Positions 44,439 to 58,500 of a stretch of 64,000 nt of DNA are shown here, piece after piece. Each line of letters starts with the position of its first letter. Within the stretch, counting starts at the first letter, position 1. This DNA comes from Paragonimus westermani. Taxonomy: Eukaryota > Platyhelminthes > Trematoda > Plagiorchiida > Troglotrematidae. The notes beneath the pieces are model-generated. The model was not told where the DNA came from, did not search any database, and was given only the letters and a program-made list of their open reading frames with translations. Position numbers and translations under genes: made by a program. Location: the NCBI GenBank assembly GCA_008508345.1, contig QNGE01000418.1, positions 1 through 64,000 of the forward strand. The letters run 5' to 3'.

Positions 44439-46980
44439 TGATTATGTCGTGCTAAGTTTTTTGTTAAATTCCATTGACTTTAAACTGACCTATCTTGTTC
44501 TGTTCGTTCACCGTTCGGTGAATTGTTGTCATTACACGCACGGTGTTGAGAGACCCATTCTTGAGGGCATAGAAAGTGGTTCATTCCCCACTTGTCTTTT
44601 ATTACTTATTCTTCATTGTTACACTTCCCTTATCTCACTCGCAGAAAGGTTACGCTGGTCCCGAGTTTTGCCCTCATCATCCAACAGTAGACGTGGTAGA
44701 TCGAAGGCACTCTTTAACGGGCAGTATCACTAGGTGTTGGAAATAGTAAACGAGCTTCGGACTTGCGTATTTTCAAAGACACTCCTGTGTAGTGGTTTGA
44801 CTGACTGAAATGTCATTACAGTACGTTTAAATTTTTAAGTCGTCTCGGTCTGTACAACTGTAGATACCAAGACGACTTAAAAACCCGTTCGTTTGTGACT
44901 TCGAGCCTAATATAAAATACGTCTTGTTTGGATAGCCTTTTTCCAACCATGGCTGCTTTGTGTAGACTAGACAGTTTTGTTTCTCACGCTATCTGGGTTC
45001 AGCCCTCGTTCTGACTCACCAGGATCTCTTCGGACACCGTAATTTTATATTAGATTAGACCTGTGGTGTTTCACAATTTTGTGTTCATAGCTGGGACACT
45101 GCTGACTTACGTAGAGGGAATTCGATTGGGCACCCCCATATTGTCAAAGCACACTTATATGGCATTAATGGAAATGCACACTGTTGTCTTACCCACTGCA
45201 TCCTCTGGTTGGGAAATCTCCTTTTCTAAGCAGCTCAAATTTTCAAGTCATGAACTCCTGTGAAGTTTCCTCAACCTAGCTTTATTCCTTGTTTCTCTGT
45301 CGATCAGTTTCATCAGCCACAGTAAGCTTTTTGAAATAAACAGTGTTAGCTTCCTAGAATTATCTCAGGTTGCATTCCTTTTGACAAGGATGCGAAGTGG
45401 ATTAATCCCTTCCGTCCGTTTGTGAATTTTCTGCTCCGGACATGCTTGGTAATTGCACCCTCCCTATTGCAAGGCAGTCAACAAATCTATCTGTAGATTT
45501 AGGTAGGTAAATTGGGTGACTCCAATTGGCGCCATTGCGCCTCTCAGCTATAAGGTTTTGCAACCCGTACACCCTCGGTCATTTGAACTCACCATCATGT
45601 GGTCCTTTGAGGCAGCGGTCCTTCCTGTTGTCTTGCTATCATATACTGCTTAATAACAATAAGCTTCCCCACCGGATGGTACATATGTAGTAATGAAAAC
45701 CGGTTAAAATTTACTCATTCGGGACAAGTGCAGCTTTTCCGTATGACTTCCTATTACTTCGACCGACAGTATTTCAGCTGCTCAGAGACATGCATGTTGT
45801 GTTACCCCATGGCTCCTAGTTGTTGAAAGAAAGACTGTAGTTTCTTGGTGATCGCTCCTGTAGAGTTAGACAATTTATCATTCCTGAAGTAGCGAGTGGA
45901 ACATCGGGTCACAACATCTGCCCCAGGTAAGCTCGTGGCTCACTCACGCGGTCATGATAACTTCAATATGACTCACTATTCACGTTCCGGGGTCAGCACT
46001 CTGTCGCAGTACAGTGTGATGGTGACTACACTGTGCATCACTCACGTGGTCAGAGATGCATCACACAGACGCACAATTCGGTTTTAAACCAATACCGTGG
46101 TAATTTACCGTCGGCCACGAATAGCTTGACCTTTTGAAAAGCTATTAGAATCGGTTCATCCTGTGATATCTTGATGGAATGTTCATAGTCTGGATGGCAA
46201 AGAGCCAGTGCCCCGGCAGGAGGCTCTTGTATTCCGTTGGTAAATGTGGTAGAGGTCTGTTATATATATGAAGAGCGATCCGGATGAATTGGATAAATAG
46301 GTTGGTAATTTAAAACAAACGTGTCACCATCAAGCTGTTTTGTATTGCCGTGAAGTCTCGTTTCACTGGGCCCTTTAGGGAGTTGCTGGGTTTCTCAGAA
46401 CGATAACATCGAGCATGAGCGTGAAATTTATTTGGCAATTCAAAATGAATTCGGTGGTCCCTAATAAGATCTCTCTTCCAACAGAAGCTTTCCGGGTTTA
46501 CCCCCCAAACGTTTACCTTGGGAGGTTATGAGATACTCTCGAATGGGAGTCCTGTAGGAAACTGACTTAAAATGTGAATTTTGTTGTGTTACGTTCCATA
46601 GGCGAGACGCATATTTTAGCATTATCTTTGTGCACAAAGATCACTATTCTGCACAACTCTGATGACGTTCCCTAGACTGAATTTTTATTCATATTCGTCC
46701 CGGAAAATGCAACTGTAAATGGCCACGCATACGACTGGTTTTTACAGGCCAGCTCAAAACGCCCCCCTGTCACTGGTCTTTAACAGGATGAGAAGACAGA
46801 GACGTTATTGATGATCCCGGAATGGGGTCCTCTGCAATCAGTGTTGATTGCTCACCCGAATTCTAAAATGTGTGTGCTATGACTTTCCGATAACCGCGGT
46901 GTTGTTTTACAAGCCACCCAGTATAACTAGGTGAAGAACCTCCAGTGAATAATCACACCATACTCACATAACATTTTTAC
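44439..46980 (+). other. Probable large intron, first part
   Basis: No coding homology. It holds the hairpin at 44832-44883. I could not find the second half of KH1 here or further on. Confidence 0.5.
44832..44883. repeat. Hairpin: 18-base inverted repeat with 16-base loop
   Basis: Left arm 44832-44849 (TTTTTAAGTCGTCTCGGT) pairs with right arm 44866-44883 (ACCAAGACGACTTAAAAA), with one non-Watson-Crick (C-A) position. It lies about 400 bases into the presumed intron on the transcribed strand. The stem is short for a miRNA precursor. Confidence 0.6.
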
Positions 46981-46989
46981 TGGCAGCAC

Positions 46990-47505
46990 CACTGCTATGC
47001 ATCGTTAAGCGACACCATGCCGAAGTTCGGTGATCAAGGAACAGAAGAACTGTCCTATGGAGGAACGGCTCACGTTGCGTTGGAGTCAAGGCGCGCCGGG
47101 TGAAAGCTTACTACTGTTGGTTGTCTGGAAAAGCTGGCGTCCATGGTGTTTCAAAGGAAGTGGAGTGAAGACTTAACGATTACAATACGAGACAACTCCT
47201 GTGGCACTGATGACTCGTGGGATGTTTATAAGATGGTTGAAAGAGCTCAATATCAAAACGAGAGCTGCAGGAAGGAACGTTTTGCCCCCGTTTGTTAATT
47301 ATTTCACATGTGTCGCTGTTCACCTCAGCACCTTAAAGATTCTTCTCCTGTTGCTGAATTTCCCGTCGCATTTGCAACCTTTGGATGCTGATGTCAGCCG
47401 CGCGCTCAAGACCACATACCGGAAGCGCTTACTGAGGAAAGTGTTGAATTCGGAGCACTCACGAAATTTTGCATCAAAACGTGTAAGAAGTTATCCGTGT
47501 TAGAT
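46990..47505 (+). mobile_element. pogo/Tigger-type DNA transposon remnant
   Basis: Partial transposase with no visible terminal inverted repeats. Only the C-terminal half of the catalytic domain is readable. It has the same strand as the KH-domain gene and lies in its presumed intron. Confidence 0.75.
47063..47503 (+). pseudogene. pogo/Tigger-like transposase fragment
   Basis: One frame reads ERLTLRW ... LLLLVVWKSWRPWCFKGSGV (family ERLTVLL ... LPPLVIGKSK-PRCFK), a TAA at 47174-47176, then VALMTRGMFIRWLKELN (family WMT---F-EWL---D). FPSHLQPLDADVSRALKTTY and RKRLLRKVL follow, matching the strongly conserved TSHLQPLDQGVI--FK--YRK-LLR. The second catalytic Asp (family DN-P-H) is replaced: the stretch reads FVNYFTC. 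The third Asp in QPLD is kept. It is inactive. Confidence 0.8.
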
Positions 47506-49904
47506 CTTTCTCTAATCTTCCTGTTAGAGTACTATTTTGGATTGTATATGCCGGCCTTAATGTAGGTTGTTTGGCAAAATGCGTTGTGAGTCTGTTCGGA
47601 GCTCTGGAGGTTGTTCTCAGCGTCTGTTGAAATCTTTTGATGGAATCACTGAGCCTCGTCACGTTTTGACAAAGTGTGGTTCTTCAAGAGTGCGTGACCA
47701 TGGATAATTGCTTGCTCTGTTCTAGTGCGAACCTATAGTGATACGAAAACTTAGGTAGTCAAAGGGCTAAAATAATCATAGTGCAAGCTGGTGATAGGAG
47801 ACGTACGCCTTTCACCTGTACTCTCCGTTCAACGTAATGCTCAACATCGTTTATATATATATATATATGTTTGTGAGTATAGTGTACGTTCTGAAGATTA
47901 TTTTGCCTCAGAGTCGTGTTCAGACTAAGCTCATACCCTGATGAAAATTTTCTAAAAACAAGTTGGTGACTTGTTCAGTAGCGAAATGACGAAATGAGTG
48001 CCGTCTTCGTACATGTGCTAATTAACGATAGCTGCGAATTTTCAAGGAACTTGCGACCGTTAGAATTTCTTTTCCTCACCATTACAGCCGAGGGGAACTA
48101 TGTATTATGGAGAGTGGCAGGGTACCACAACTTATGTCTAGTTTCCATATCCTTACTTAAACGTTGATAATGGCATGTGACTGTATCTTCAACACCTATT
48201 TATAAATTAATCGAATATCATGTTTTGAGGGATCACATTCGTGATTAAAGCTTGTTGCAGCGACGTATCATCAAATCATACCCATTTCAAAAATAGTTCA
48301 CAGACATTTCTAACGTATTCGTTCTTTGAGAGAGACTTTTTAGTCGTGTGTCCGGATTAGCCTGTCACTGTGACTGAACCCGAAGGTCGCCTCACGTGGT
48401 TGTTTGTAAGATTAAACGTTTTGGTTCATACGTAGGTGTTTTTAATGGTTAAGCCCCATTCCCTTTTCTTCACAATTAAGCCTCGCTTCACAGACGTATG
48501 GCATTTGAGTATCAGCGCGAGCCGCTAGTGCATTTCTGTCGTTAAAAATGTTATTTCAGCCTCCGACACTGTACCTAGTTAATTAACTGCCCATTCGTTA
48601 TTACCTAATAACAGGACAGGAATAAACAAAGACATACTTCACCTCTTCATCCTTGTTTGTTTCAAGGTCTGCCCGCTTCGCCCCAGCACCTGGTTAGTCG
48701 TCGACCTCAGGGAATTGTTTCAGTTCTTCCGTGCAACCATTGTGCTCTTGCGCGTCTTGTGTAGCTCCAAAACTTGTGTTCTTTAAAACACAACTTCCAT
48801 GGACGAACGATGTAGCCTGTAGCAAACGAGTATTTCTTGTTAGTTCTGCTTTCTACCAATGTGCTTCCTTCAAAAGATACTTCAATAACAGCTCTCGAAC
48901 TTTTCGTTTGAGTTGCCACGTTACCGCCTGGGTCATAGGTTTATTCAGTGCAAATGCATTTGGTGATAGATACTCCGAACGTATAATTGAATACGTCACG
49001 GGGTGCGCTGTCAATCAGAATTGCCAACGGAAAGACTGATCTTCCGGCCTTGCAACATTAATCAGCGAATGAGCGGTGTCAACCATTCCTGAAAAATACG
49101 GGGATAATCCGAGAGTTTTTCGACCGACTATAAGGAATTGGCGACTTTGCCAGGCTCACCCATAGGTATTAGGTTCCCGCCGGACAGGTTACCGTCAGCC
49201 ATGGTGATTGCTCCCCCTTTAAGACTTTCCATCTGTTCTGCTAGTGTGTTTTTAATCCAACATTCTGTCAAGATGGAACCCTATAATATAGGGTTGTCTC
49301 ATCAGAATTATGGGTTTATTTTCCATTTGCAACTACACAGACGATAGTCTATTAGACGTTCCCGTTCCTTCCCTTTTTCCCGTTCCCCAATTGAGGTTTG
49401 TTTGTTCTCTCTACGGTTGTTTGGCAGTCACGTATTTGTCTGAGCCACTTGTGTTATCGGCCCATCACCCACTAGCCGTGCCAACTTAACAGATGGGCTA
49501 AACATTTTGAGGTGCATTTCGGTTAGTTTCAACCTAACCACCTGAAAAATAGTACCGAGCTCTCGGTTTTTGCGTTATCGGCAACCCTCTATCAGAAACT
49601 GAAGTGGCTATAGAGTTTATGCCGTTGAAGCACCATAAGACTTCGCGTCTCCCTTCTTCCTCTTTCCGACAGAGACAGAAGAAGGTTGCTTCCGAAACTT
49701 AGAAAACTTCAGACGGTTTTGGAAAATTGAGGGTTACGTCCTCATTGATGCCTACCAACAGTTATCCGCGTTTTCAAAATAGGATTCGAAGTCTGCGTGA
49801 AAACCACAGTCATTAATTTTTGGGCTCTGTCGTGTTCAATTTATTCACTGGTCGTATACTGCGTTGGTTCAAGGAAACCTAGACACGTGAAAAGAGAAAT
49901 CCAA
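47506..49904. other. Unassigned DNA
   Basis: No recognised coding region. It includes a (TA)n tract at about 47851-47868. Frames such as 48731-49039 (plus) show no known motif. Confidence 0.5.
47851..47868. repeat. (TA)n microsatellite
   Basis: About nine TA units in alternating TA DNA. Confidence 0.8.
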
Positions 49905-50990
49905 GACCCTGATCAAGCCGAGTGTGCGTTATCATTTGGTGGGTCTTGAAGCATTGGCTCTCTTACGGACAACCAACGGTGGTTTTTTTGTACTTAAAGG
50001 TGGTTTTTGATTCGGTTGTCCTTAAGGCACACAGGAGCTGTCTGCTCCGCTAATGAATTCGTGAGCAACGCATGAAGTTTTTGGTCTCGTATGCCCACTC
50101 AAGCAGAGTGAGAGCTTATGGGCAACTGTCCCGGGTGCTCACCACGTCTAGGAGTGCTCATCAGTGGTGTCAGCTGTCATCCTTCCTGCTAACTTTTGTT
50201 ATGGATGACTCTACATTGTGTGCTTGAGGAATCCTTGGAACTTAGTTTCCAACTTCATCCTGGTCCCATTTTGGCCGACACGGAGTATGCGGATGACAAT
50301 GTTTTACCTAGCTCTTCTACCTGAGGCATACAGGTCACGCTAAACCAGCTACTCACCGGGATGGTCTATATGGAGTGTGATTCGTACCTTCAAAGTACAA
50401 CTTGTTAGTTCAGCACCGGACACTTTCACTCCCCAGTTCTCTGTTCCAAGAGACTGAACCGTTTCACGTACTTGGATAGCAGCCCCTAATATTTTTGGTC
50501 AGATATCAACAAGAACAGCGAAGACACATGTTGCCTTTGCCAACCCGAAACTGTAACGTCAGAATGACGTCTGGTTGTTGAAAGGAAGCATATATGTATG
50601 CGCGATCTGTTTTGCTCTGTGGTTTGGAAACAGTTTATTCCTGACGATGATCTCAGCGGGCTTTCTGTATTTGACAATCGTTGTCGCTTCCAGTTAGCCC
50701 ACACCAAGTAGGATGGTCGCGTGCTCAATGTGGTCATTCGACAGTGTGTATTTCTGTGGACTTGGCATAGGCGATCAGTCAGTTAATTAATCGAACCATA
50801 TAGTCTGTCTTGGTTAAGTCATGTACTCCGCGTGCCATCTGAGCGCTTGTCTCACATTATTTAAGGTAATCACCGACAGTTGAATAAAAACGCGTGATGG
50901 TCAAGCAATGATATGCTGACACAGTATGAAGGCTCCGACTAGTTAAGGTGAGTTGCTATCGCCTGTCTGGTTAGGGTCTCGTGAACACTG
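49905..50990 (+). mobile_element. RTE-A remnant, RT to C-terminus
   Basis: Plus-strand decayed copy of the same family as 9120-12966. Readable blocks in order: QPTVVFLYLKVVFDSV (motif A region), RVRAYGQLSRVLTTSRSAHQ and SSFLLTFVMDD (motif B region), TEYADD (motif C, Asp pair kept), LSGLSVFDNRCRF and LSWLSHVLRVPSERL (C-terminal domain). Many stops and shifts separate them. Motif B has lost VRQG. Confidence 0.8.
50280..50310 (+). pseudogene. RTE-A motif C in the 49905 copy
   Basis: Within this remnant the reading GPILADTEYADDNVL spans about 50268-50310 and aligns with GERLTDLDYADDKVL of the full-length copy. It anchors the identification. Confidence 0.7.
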
Positions 50991-52452
50991 AGATTTCCGG
51001 TTAGATACGTTGTCTGAGATTGCAGCGTGTCGTGGTCACTGGTATGCCTGCATCTTCAGCATTTTTAATTTTGTTTGGCCCTGCTTTGTCCATTTTCAAC
51101 GACCGGATATATTTTCTCTTCTAGGATTTCCTACGTCACTGTGGCAGTGGGCGGAAACCCAATCCGCAGTACCTCCTGACCAGACTCATGACCATTATGA
51201 GTGATGTGAATGAATGTGTATTCCGGTCTTCGATTTCGAACGTATTATGGCTCAGGCTACTGTTAGTCCTTATAATGCTCCACAGAGACGGATTAATAAA
51301 TTAGTCCAGCTGTATGAATGCCGATTAGGGAAACAAAAAAACAGTAGAGCTTCAAAAAAGCAGTAGGACGGCCAACAACTCTGCGTATACACACTCGCCA
51401 TTGATTGAGACACAGCCGTTTCAGACTGTTTTAAACTAGCGTTGTGGATAGTTGCGGTCTCTTCAGCCGGGTAGACGGCATCTACCAACCTTTCTCACTG
51501 GGACGATCATACCCTTCATAACCCATGACCATATCACCACCTCGTTACCTTGTGATTTTTCCTGGCCATCACCAGCCACATAGGACGACGCGCAGTGAGG
51601 TAAGTGCTCAGTTTGCACACGGAATGCGTAACCCAGCCAGCGAAACCGTGTTTTCGTTATCTCGGTTATCGGTCGCGAACCTGCACATAACTGACACGAG
51701 TCGGCGAATAGTCGCGTTGCTCACACAGTCAACCCATTTGACACTGACTAACTGGTGGAGGTAGCGGTGGTCGTGTGCCGAAAATCTGTGCATCTTCTGT
51801 ATGAATAGAACGTGTTTCAAAACCATAGAAGAAAACTAGGCACACACATTGTAAACTCCGTTTCTGATTGACAACTGGACGTCTTTGCGACCCCCTAGAT
51901 GAGAAAGATTAGTGGACGCTGCGTACTCTCGCTATCCTTTTGGACGCCTCTTCAGCAATATTGTCTACTGATGAAATGATGTTACTTAGGTGGATGACGT
52001 GAGCAACATTCTCGAGTGTACCCATTTGAACCGGTGATCCCCATGATGGTTCTTACTTCTTCCAAATGGTTTGTCTACGGTTGTCAGAAACCGAAGGTAT
52101 TCGAACGCCACACGGATCTTACGGTGTGCGGGAGATAGTCTGTTCTCTATGGGACATTTAAAATTCTTCTATACCGGGGTGACGTTCTTCCTTTCATAGT
52201 ACCGTTGAAGACCCGGTAACCAACCGTAAATCCAACACGCCCAGATAGCACTTCCACCCATTGCCCGCAGCTGTATGCTTCTTGGGAGAACCCAGTCTAT
52301 TTCGCTGCTAACCCTTACGTGGAAAGCCATTCTCAGGTCCTGAGCGTGGGGACGTGCCAGGTAGTATTGAGCTACCCAACTCGGTTACTGAAGTCAGCTA
52401 TAGAATGGGTTTCCTACTTTCGATCGAACTCGTCTTCTGAACCGGAGAGGTA
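50991..52452. other. Unassigned DNA
   Basis: Nothing recognised. It separates the RTE-A remnant from an RTE-A 3' tail on the same strand, so it might be an insertion into one original copy, or the two may be independent. Confidence 0.4.
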
Positions 52453-52508
52453 GCAGTCATTCACTTTCAGTGGCGTGAATGTCACCACTGTTTTTCCGAG
52501 TTGTCTGT
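52453..52508 (+). mobile_element. RTE-A 3'-UTR fragment
   Basis: 56 bases align without gaps to the RTE-A 3' part (minus strand of about 9460-9405). I counted 15 mismatches, with exact blocks GCGTGAAT-type and CCGAGTTGTCTGT. Similarity fades on both sides. Confidence 0.55.
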
Positions 52509-55500
52509 GACCTAGTGGAGTGGGATAGGGAGGATCACAGACACGATTTTTTCCCTACGGTCTGGCTGATTGCTCGCACATTATAGACAATGCAACGCAA
52601 AAAGTGTAAACTTAATTAACTACTCTCGCTTTCGCCTTACACGACAGTTAATTCTCCGAGTGTCCCGTTAACGCATTTCTGTCGATGCTGTTGCTGCTAG
52701 TGATCGGTGTTGATTCCGTGACCTGAGTCTGCGTAATGGTGTCAGATGCTGTAGGTTCTAGGTTGGACTCATCGACAAGGTGGTTTGTGTTTGTGGGTAT
52801 TTACGCATATGCTTGCTCATCTGGTGCACATATTGTTGATCGCACCTGGTGTATGGAATCACGTTGGTAATTGATGCATAACATTGTTTGCTTATCTGGA
52901 ATAGCTTTTACTCCGGCGCATTTCAGTTTTTTTCACTTAGTCGGCTATTTAAACTTTCGCCCAACCAACAAGCTACCCACAAAATGACCGCTGACCACTC
53001 TAGACGCCAAACTTCGCACCGCTTTTACACCTCTGTGTAGAATTGAGCAACCTACTCTGCGTGGAGTATATGAGAAGAGGAGTTAAATTAAGTTTGGCGG
53101 GCCATAAAGTGTGTCAAATGACTAGTTGCCTTCCGAACTAGTCTGTTTGATACTGGTTAGAAGTGGGGAAGGCTTGGTGGTTGGCGCGATGTGACATGAT
53201 GGTGTCGACTACAGATCTGCGTCTTGTAACATAAGAATGAGTGTTCCAGTGGGGTCGGCCTAACAGTCGTGTAGATCCCTTAAGGGAGCGAGTGATGTAA
53301 GACGCATTTGTAACGGATGCTGTTCGTGTGTGCAGTCAAGTTTTATTCCCTACAATTGTGTACCTTGTTTCTATCTTCTCGTCCGACACTGTGGGTATTT
53401 CTCATACCTGTTACAACAGAAGCCCGGTCACATCTATGTTAAATTGTCGGGAAAACCGGAGTGAGGTGAAACATTACCGCTGTCGGATGTCGCCAAAAGT
53501 TGGGTGTATTACGGTCTGGTTTTGTGTATGTTGCAGGTATGAAACCCTTAACAAACCCAGCATGGTCTTGTTCGCCTACTTGCCTCGTAAACGTCGCTTT
53601 GCTTCGTAATCATAACGTAAAGCAGTTTGTGTTATGATTCTCTAGGAGGATGTTGAGCTTTATGGACGTTTAGCAGGATTCCCAATCGATACTGACATGT
53701 AACACTCGCTTTAGACATATCCAGAATGGCAGTCGTTTCTGTACAAGTTTAATTTTGCTATCCCAACAAATGTTTGACAGATTTTACCATACAACGTGAT
53801 TTTCCGCTATCTCTTCTCACAAGGCCTTCATATTTTGCCAAGTCCAGGCATGTACGCTCTGTTTGATAATTACTCACTGTCGGAACACAAATTACAGCCG
53901 TTACTGGCGACTGTCCATCACTTCTCTGCAGATGGCTATTTAAGTCGGCGTGATTCATGTTTACTGGTGTGCCACGCTGCATACGCCGTTTAATGTTCAA
54001 GTTTCTTAAGCACAACACCACGTTTGCCAAGGATTTACACACCAATTCAACAGAGTACACACACCGTGTGCCCCACGATCAGCTGCGCACAGCGTGTCCA
54101 CCATGAGTCGATTGTGTCGTTATGTCGCTGTTTGCTAATTGGCTGACAGCATATCCAGCTTCCCTTTGCTCGCACAAATCAAGATACTGGTTCATCAAAT
54201 TTTAGTGGCCTACACTGAAGATGTAAACGTAACCGAGGAGGCAGTGGACAAAGTACCACCGCTGAGATGAGCGACGGACACGTAGGGTATGTGACTTTTG
54301 GGACTGAACTGCGGTATGCAATAGGGCTTGTTATGATTTATTCCTTTGAGAACGACCTATTGTGATTGAACTCAGTGTGCTTATAAGGAAGATCGGTGAT
54401 GGTGTGGATCACTCAACAGACGGTGGTTTACTTTATTGGTATTTTCAAGAAGGCTGCATACAAGACCATTTATTTTGCTTCCATCGTCTTCCACATCAAG
54501 CTGCATCGTGATACCTGCCGTGAAAGTTTCAAAGCTTTGACAGTCTAATGTCCTGATGCATCTCATGAAATCTTAATAGTGTCCTGCTGTTGTGACCGCA
54601 AAAGGTGCTTGTCCTGCGAAGTTGTTTATTGCATGAACTCGAGCAATTTAGGACCACAACCGCACACGCTTATTTGCACAGCTGATGTGCATTCACACAC
54701 ATTGGGTAGCAGCAGGTTTTCATTCGTCCTCGTTTCACTTCTCCCATAGTGCGCACACGACATTCCAACAGTCGCTTCTGGTCCATCGTCTTCCTGGCGT
54801 TGAGATTTGCCGTTTAATTCCCGAATTTACGCGCTATGCTACTCACAACCGACGCTACCTGTTATACAACACTGTCACTTGTCCTCCATACGTCCTAGAC
54901 GGCTCATACAGTCCGCTGTACGTATGAATAATAATGATTAACAATTGAACATCGAGTCTATTTCATTTTATTGTGTATTGTGTAAATCTATGCTGCCGTG
55001 TTGTGCTGAGATCCAACCAGGCGTAAACCAACCTTGAACAGTGCTTGCCCAGAAGCACGCCTTTGCGCTGACGAAACAGTGCGATCACGGCTGTTGTCAG
55101 TGAGAGCGGAAGTAAGCAATGTAAGAACTTGTCAGTCATGTTTGTAAGTGCGTTATATATTTCCGAAATGCTCCTGACCTAGATGTCTGTTTGTGCGTTT
55201 TTACGTCCATCAGGTCATTTGACTGGGATAGATAGAAGTTACAGATTACTGCAAGGTAGTGCACGTTGTTCGTTATGGTTATGTTGACACTTATTCTCAA
55301 AAGTGACACCCAACAACTGTTATTATGAACCTCAGCCGATCCAGCTCTTCCTGGGTCATTTCCATCACTTTCGTTATGATTTTAAGTCCTGACACCCGAA
55401 TCTTCTCTACTGCTGGCCTGTAACCTATATAGTTGGGAATCGTCTGATCAGGTGAACTTGATATTCGTCGATCACTAAAAATTCACCTCAGACGGACCAC

Positions 55501-58500
55501 ACTTACAACAGCAAACGGTAAAATAACGATAGCAATCGGCTTGATCTTACGCACTTTCCATAAAACCCAATAGTTGAACTTTCTGTAGTCGTCTCACATC
55601 ATGGTCACTAATCTATCCAATGCCCGTGTTGCATGTACAAGGAATCAGGCCAATTCTCATCATTTTACCGTTTGCTGTTGAAGGAAAAATTTGCCCAGGC
55701 AGCATATTTTATTGGGTCGTGTAAGCCGTGTTTCCTTCCTGTTAGGATGATATATCTGGATGGTCCCCTCCTTCTAACTTCACGAAAATTTGTAGTCAAT
55801 ACCTTGTATCGAGTCCGGTTACATTATCTTTACCACCTTCCTCATTTTCAAGTGACTGTAGTCTAGTGGCTCTCCGAAGTCATTACTCTACACTGTGTGG
55901 TTGACTGGTTGTATTCGACAGATGTTGGTGTGGATCAGTTTGCTCTTACTCATGCACCAGCTGTACATGTTTGCTTATAAGCAGCACGATCCCTTCTAAG
56001 GACTGTCGTGACATTTCCAAATTTTGACACCCTCTTCTGTTTTAGGTTTGGGTTTGGTTGTTCAACGGAATAGTGTTAAAGAGCAGTATTATCTTCAGTG
56101 TAATGTCTTTCAGAATGTGACAATTTGCATATTGTTGATGCTTGAAATGAAGACCTAGTCGCTAAAGTGTTGGAGTGCTGGCATCATCTGGAACGTCGAA
56201 GTGATGGCGACATCTCGTTAAGCTAAAACAGTTGAACATTGATTTTAAATACATAGTGGAACGGTTTCAGCTTTCTGTTTTGTGCATATTTCATTACTAG
56301 TATCCAAACACTTCATCAAAGAGTTTGATGAATGAAAAATATTAAAAGAAATGAAATTTGTTAGTTACCTGTACGCTAACGTCTGATGTGCGTCCCTCTG
56401 TTTATGAATTCATTTCGCACTGTCGTCGGTTATACCTATGTGACTAACTTGAAGAAAAACGGCGTGTCCTTGAAATACTGCTACGCGGATCAATGTGGAA
56501 TGCGAATAATGACCACGGTTACAGCCACGACAAGCAAAGGGTAGGGGTCGGTGGCATTTTGAGCACATTTTGGCGGCTGATCGATAACAATCAACAGTTT
56601 CAGGGTGTGGACATTCAGTATAAACGTTAGGCAGCTCCTTGTACATCAGTTTTCTTGAAACGGACATTTTCTACGGTTCTGCTATGCTGAGGTTTATCAC
56701 GGCAGAAGCGGGACGTGTGCTTCGACATGTTGACTTTTTGTCTACCCATCATTCGTAAATCTAAAACATACATATATTGGAGACAAACAGTGATTAGGCA
56801 CGCATACATTCATGCGAAGGGTTATGTAATCAAGACCACGGTGACCTGTTGAGCTACTTCAGCCAGTTTTCTCCACACAGCACCGACAGGTAAATTCGGA
56901 TCAGTATGACTTCACTAAAGTTACGATTGCTTGGCAACGTATCGAATGATCGATATTTAGCAATCCATGTTGGTGTTTCGAGGAACTGCTCCTCAATCTG
57001 AAGATAATCGCATGACTAGTTATTTTGACCATTTCCGTACATGTTTTACTACTTGCTGATTTCGACCTGTTCTACACATACAAACGTCACTGCGGCTGGA
57101 AATGAACTGATAGACAGCATTAGAAATAATGGTCAGACGAACTACGTTTGTCGTTACGGGTAACGGGTCCTTCACTGATTTGAACGTAGCGGGGTCGTGT
57201 GATGATGAGTTCACGAATCCACAGTATGAGATTCAGACACATACGCATAGTGCCCTTGCTCATATCTACTATTGTTTTGGAATCAGTTGTTTCAGCATGC
57301 CAGGTGGATGGAGCACCAGTATCTGTCGTAATCCTTAATATAACTGCAAGAAGCCTTTGAGTATACGTATCCCAGCAGATTTGAGGTCTTATCAACTCCT
57401 TGCCGTGTTTCTCAAGAATATCTTCTCTTTGGGAACATCCTTGTTGCTATCCAAATGGTAAGCGCGTTGCACGCCAAAATGCTCAGGATGTTTAGAAAAT
57501 ACACCACGTAATCAGTGTACTTTTTCTACCTCTGTGGACTTTACCAGCCACCAGCTTATCCACATTGCTCGGTGGAACTGGCCACAGATTTTCACGTCCC
57601 TGTGCAACATACTGATAAGGACTAGGTAGTTGTCTTTCTTTGGTACCTTGGACGCTAGGGGCATGTTGGTTGTGTGCAGAAATCGATAACTCTCTTCCGT
57701 ACGTCCAATGGCCAAGGTATTAGTTTTGCCTTGATTCTTGAAGAGTTATTGTCCCAATTTGAATGGTTTGTATGTTGTGGCCACTGATTCCTTGCGTCAT
57801 GCCCTGGCAATCCACATCACAATTTTTCTCGGGACTTCTCCATTCTGTTTCCCGATGTATACTGATAAGTTATACGCATGGGGTGAAACATCATCATTAG
57901 CAGCTCGAACACTGATTCCACATTTCGTTGGTTAATACAGTGTGTACCACCAAAAGGAATGACATTCCTCAAATAACACATTGACGTGCTTCCAGATAGG
58001 TTGTCTCTCTGCCGCGGAGCTGGTCTTATGTTGCGGTTGCAAAAGTGATGTCGGATTTTTCCGCAAATTTCGTTATGCAGAACTTTCCTCTGCCAGCGTG
58101 TACATTTTATGATCTCGTAGGCTCTTCATTTGGCCAAAAACCTTAACAAGGATAAGCGCCCGAGTATACACATGTAAGTGAATTTGACCCATGTCTCTCC
58201 AAAGAGACTACTTTCTTCCAAGTTAGTCCAACCCGGACTGATTTCCCGTATTTTGGTGAACAGTTCAGAAGAAAACTTTGCGTTTATCACACAAACGATT
58301 GCGATATTCACCAACCGTCCTTTCAGCTGTGGAGGGTGGCTCATTTCGAGCTGACTGTGTCCATCCAAGCTAGTCATTTTCTGACTTGTAGTCCTGCTGC
58401 AGGCTGCATATAAGGTGGTTTCGGGCAGGTCAACTACAAGACATTCTAGGGAACACTCTCATTGCTCTCTTTCTGATCACTACCTGACTTCATATTGACA

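Noticed and set aside
44156..44455. Unspliced 99-codon frame as the sole start of the KH gene
   Set aside because: Possible, but the spliced model gives a basic motif before KH1 and good splice signals. Kept only as the alternative, and its 3' end past 44432 is intronic.
50486..50737. Minus-strand 83-codon frame
   Set aside because: Antisense to the RTE-A remnant C-terminal domain, which is readable on plus.
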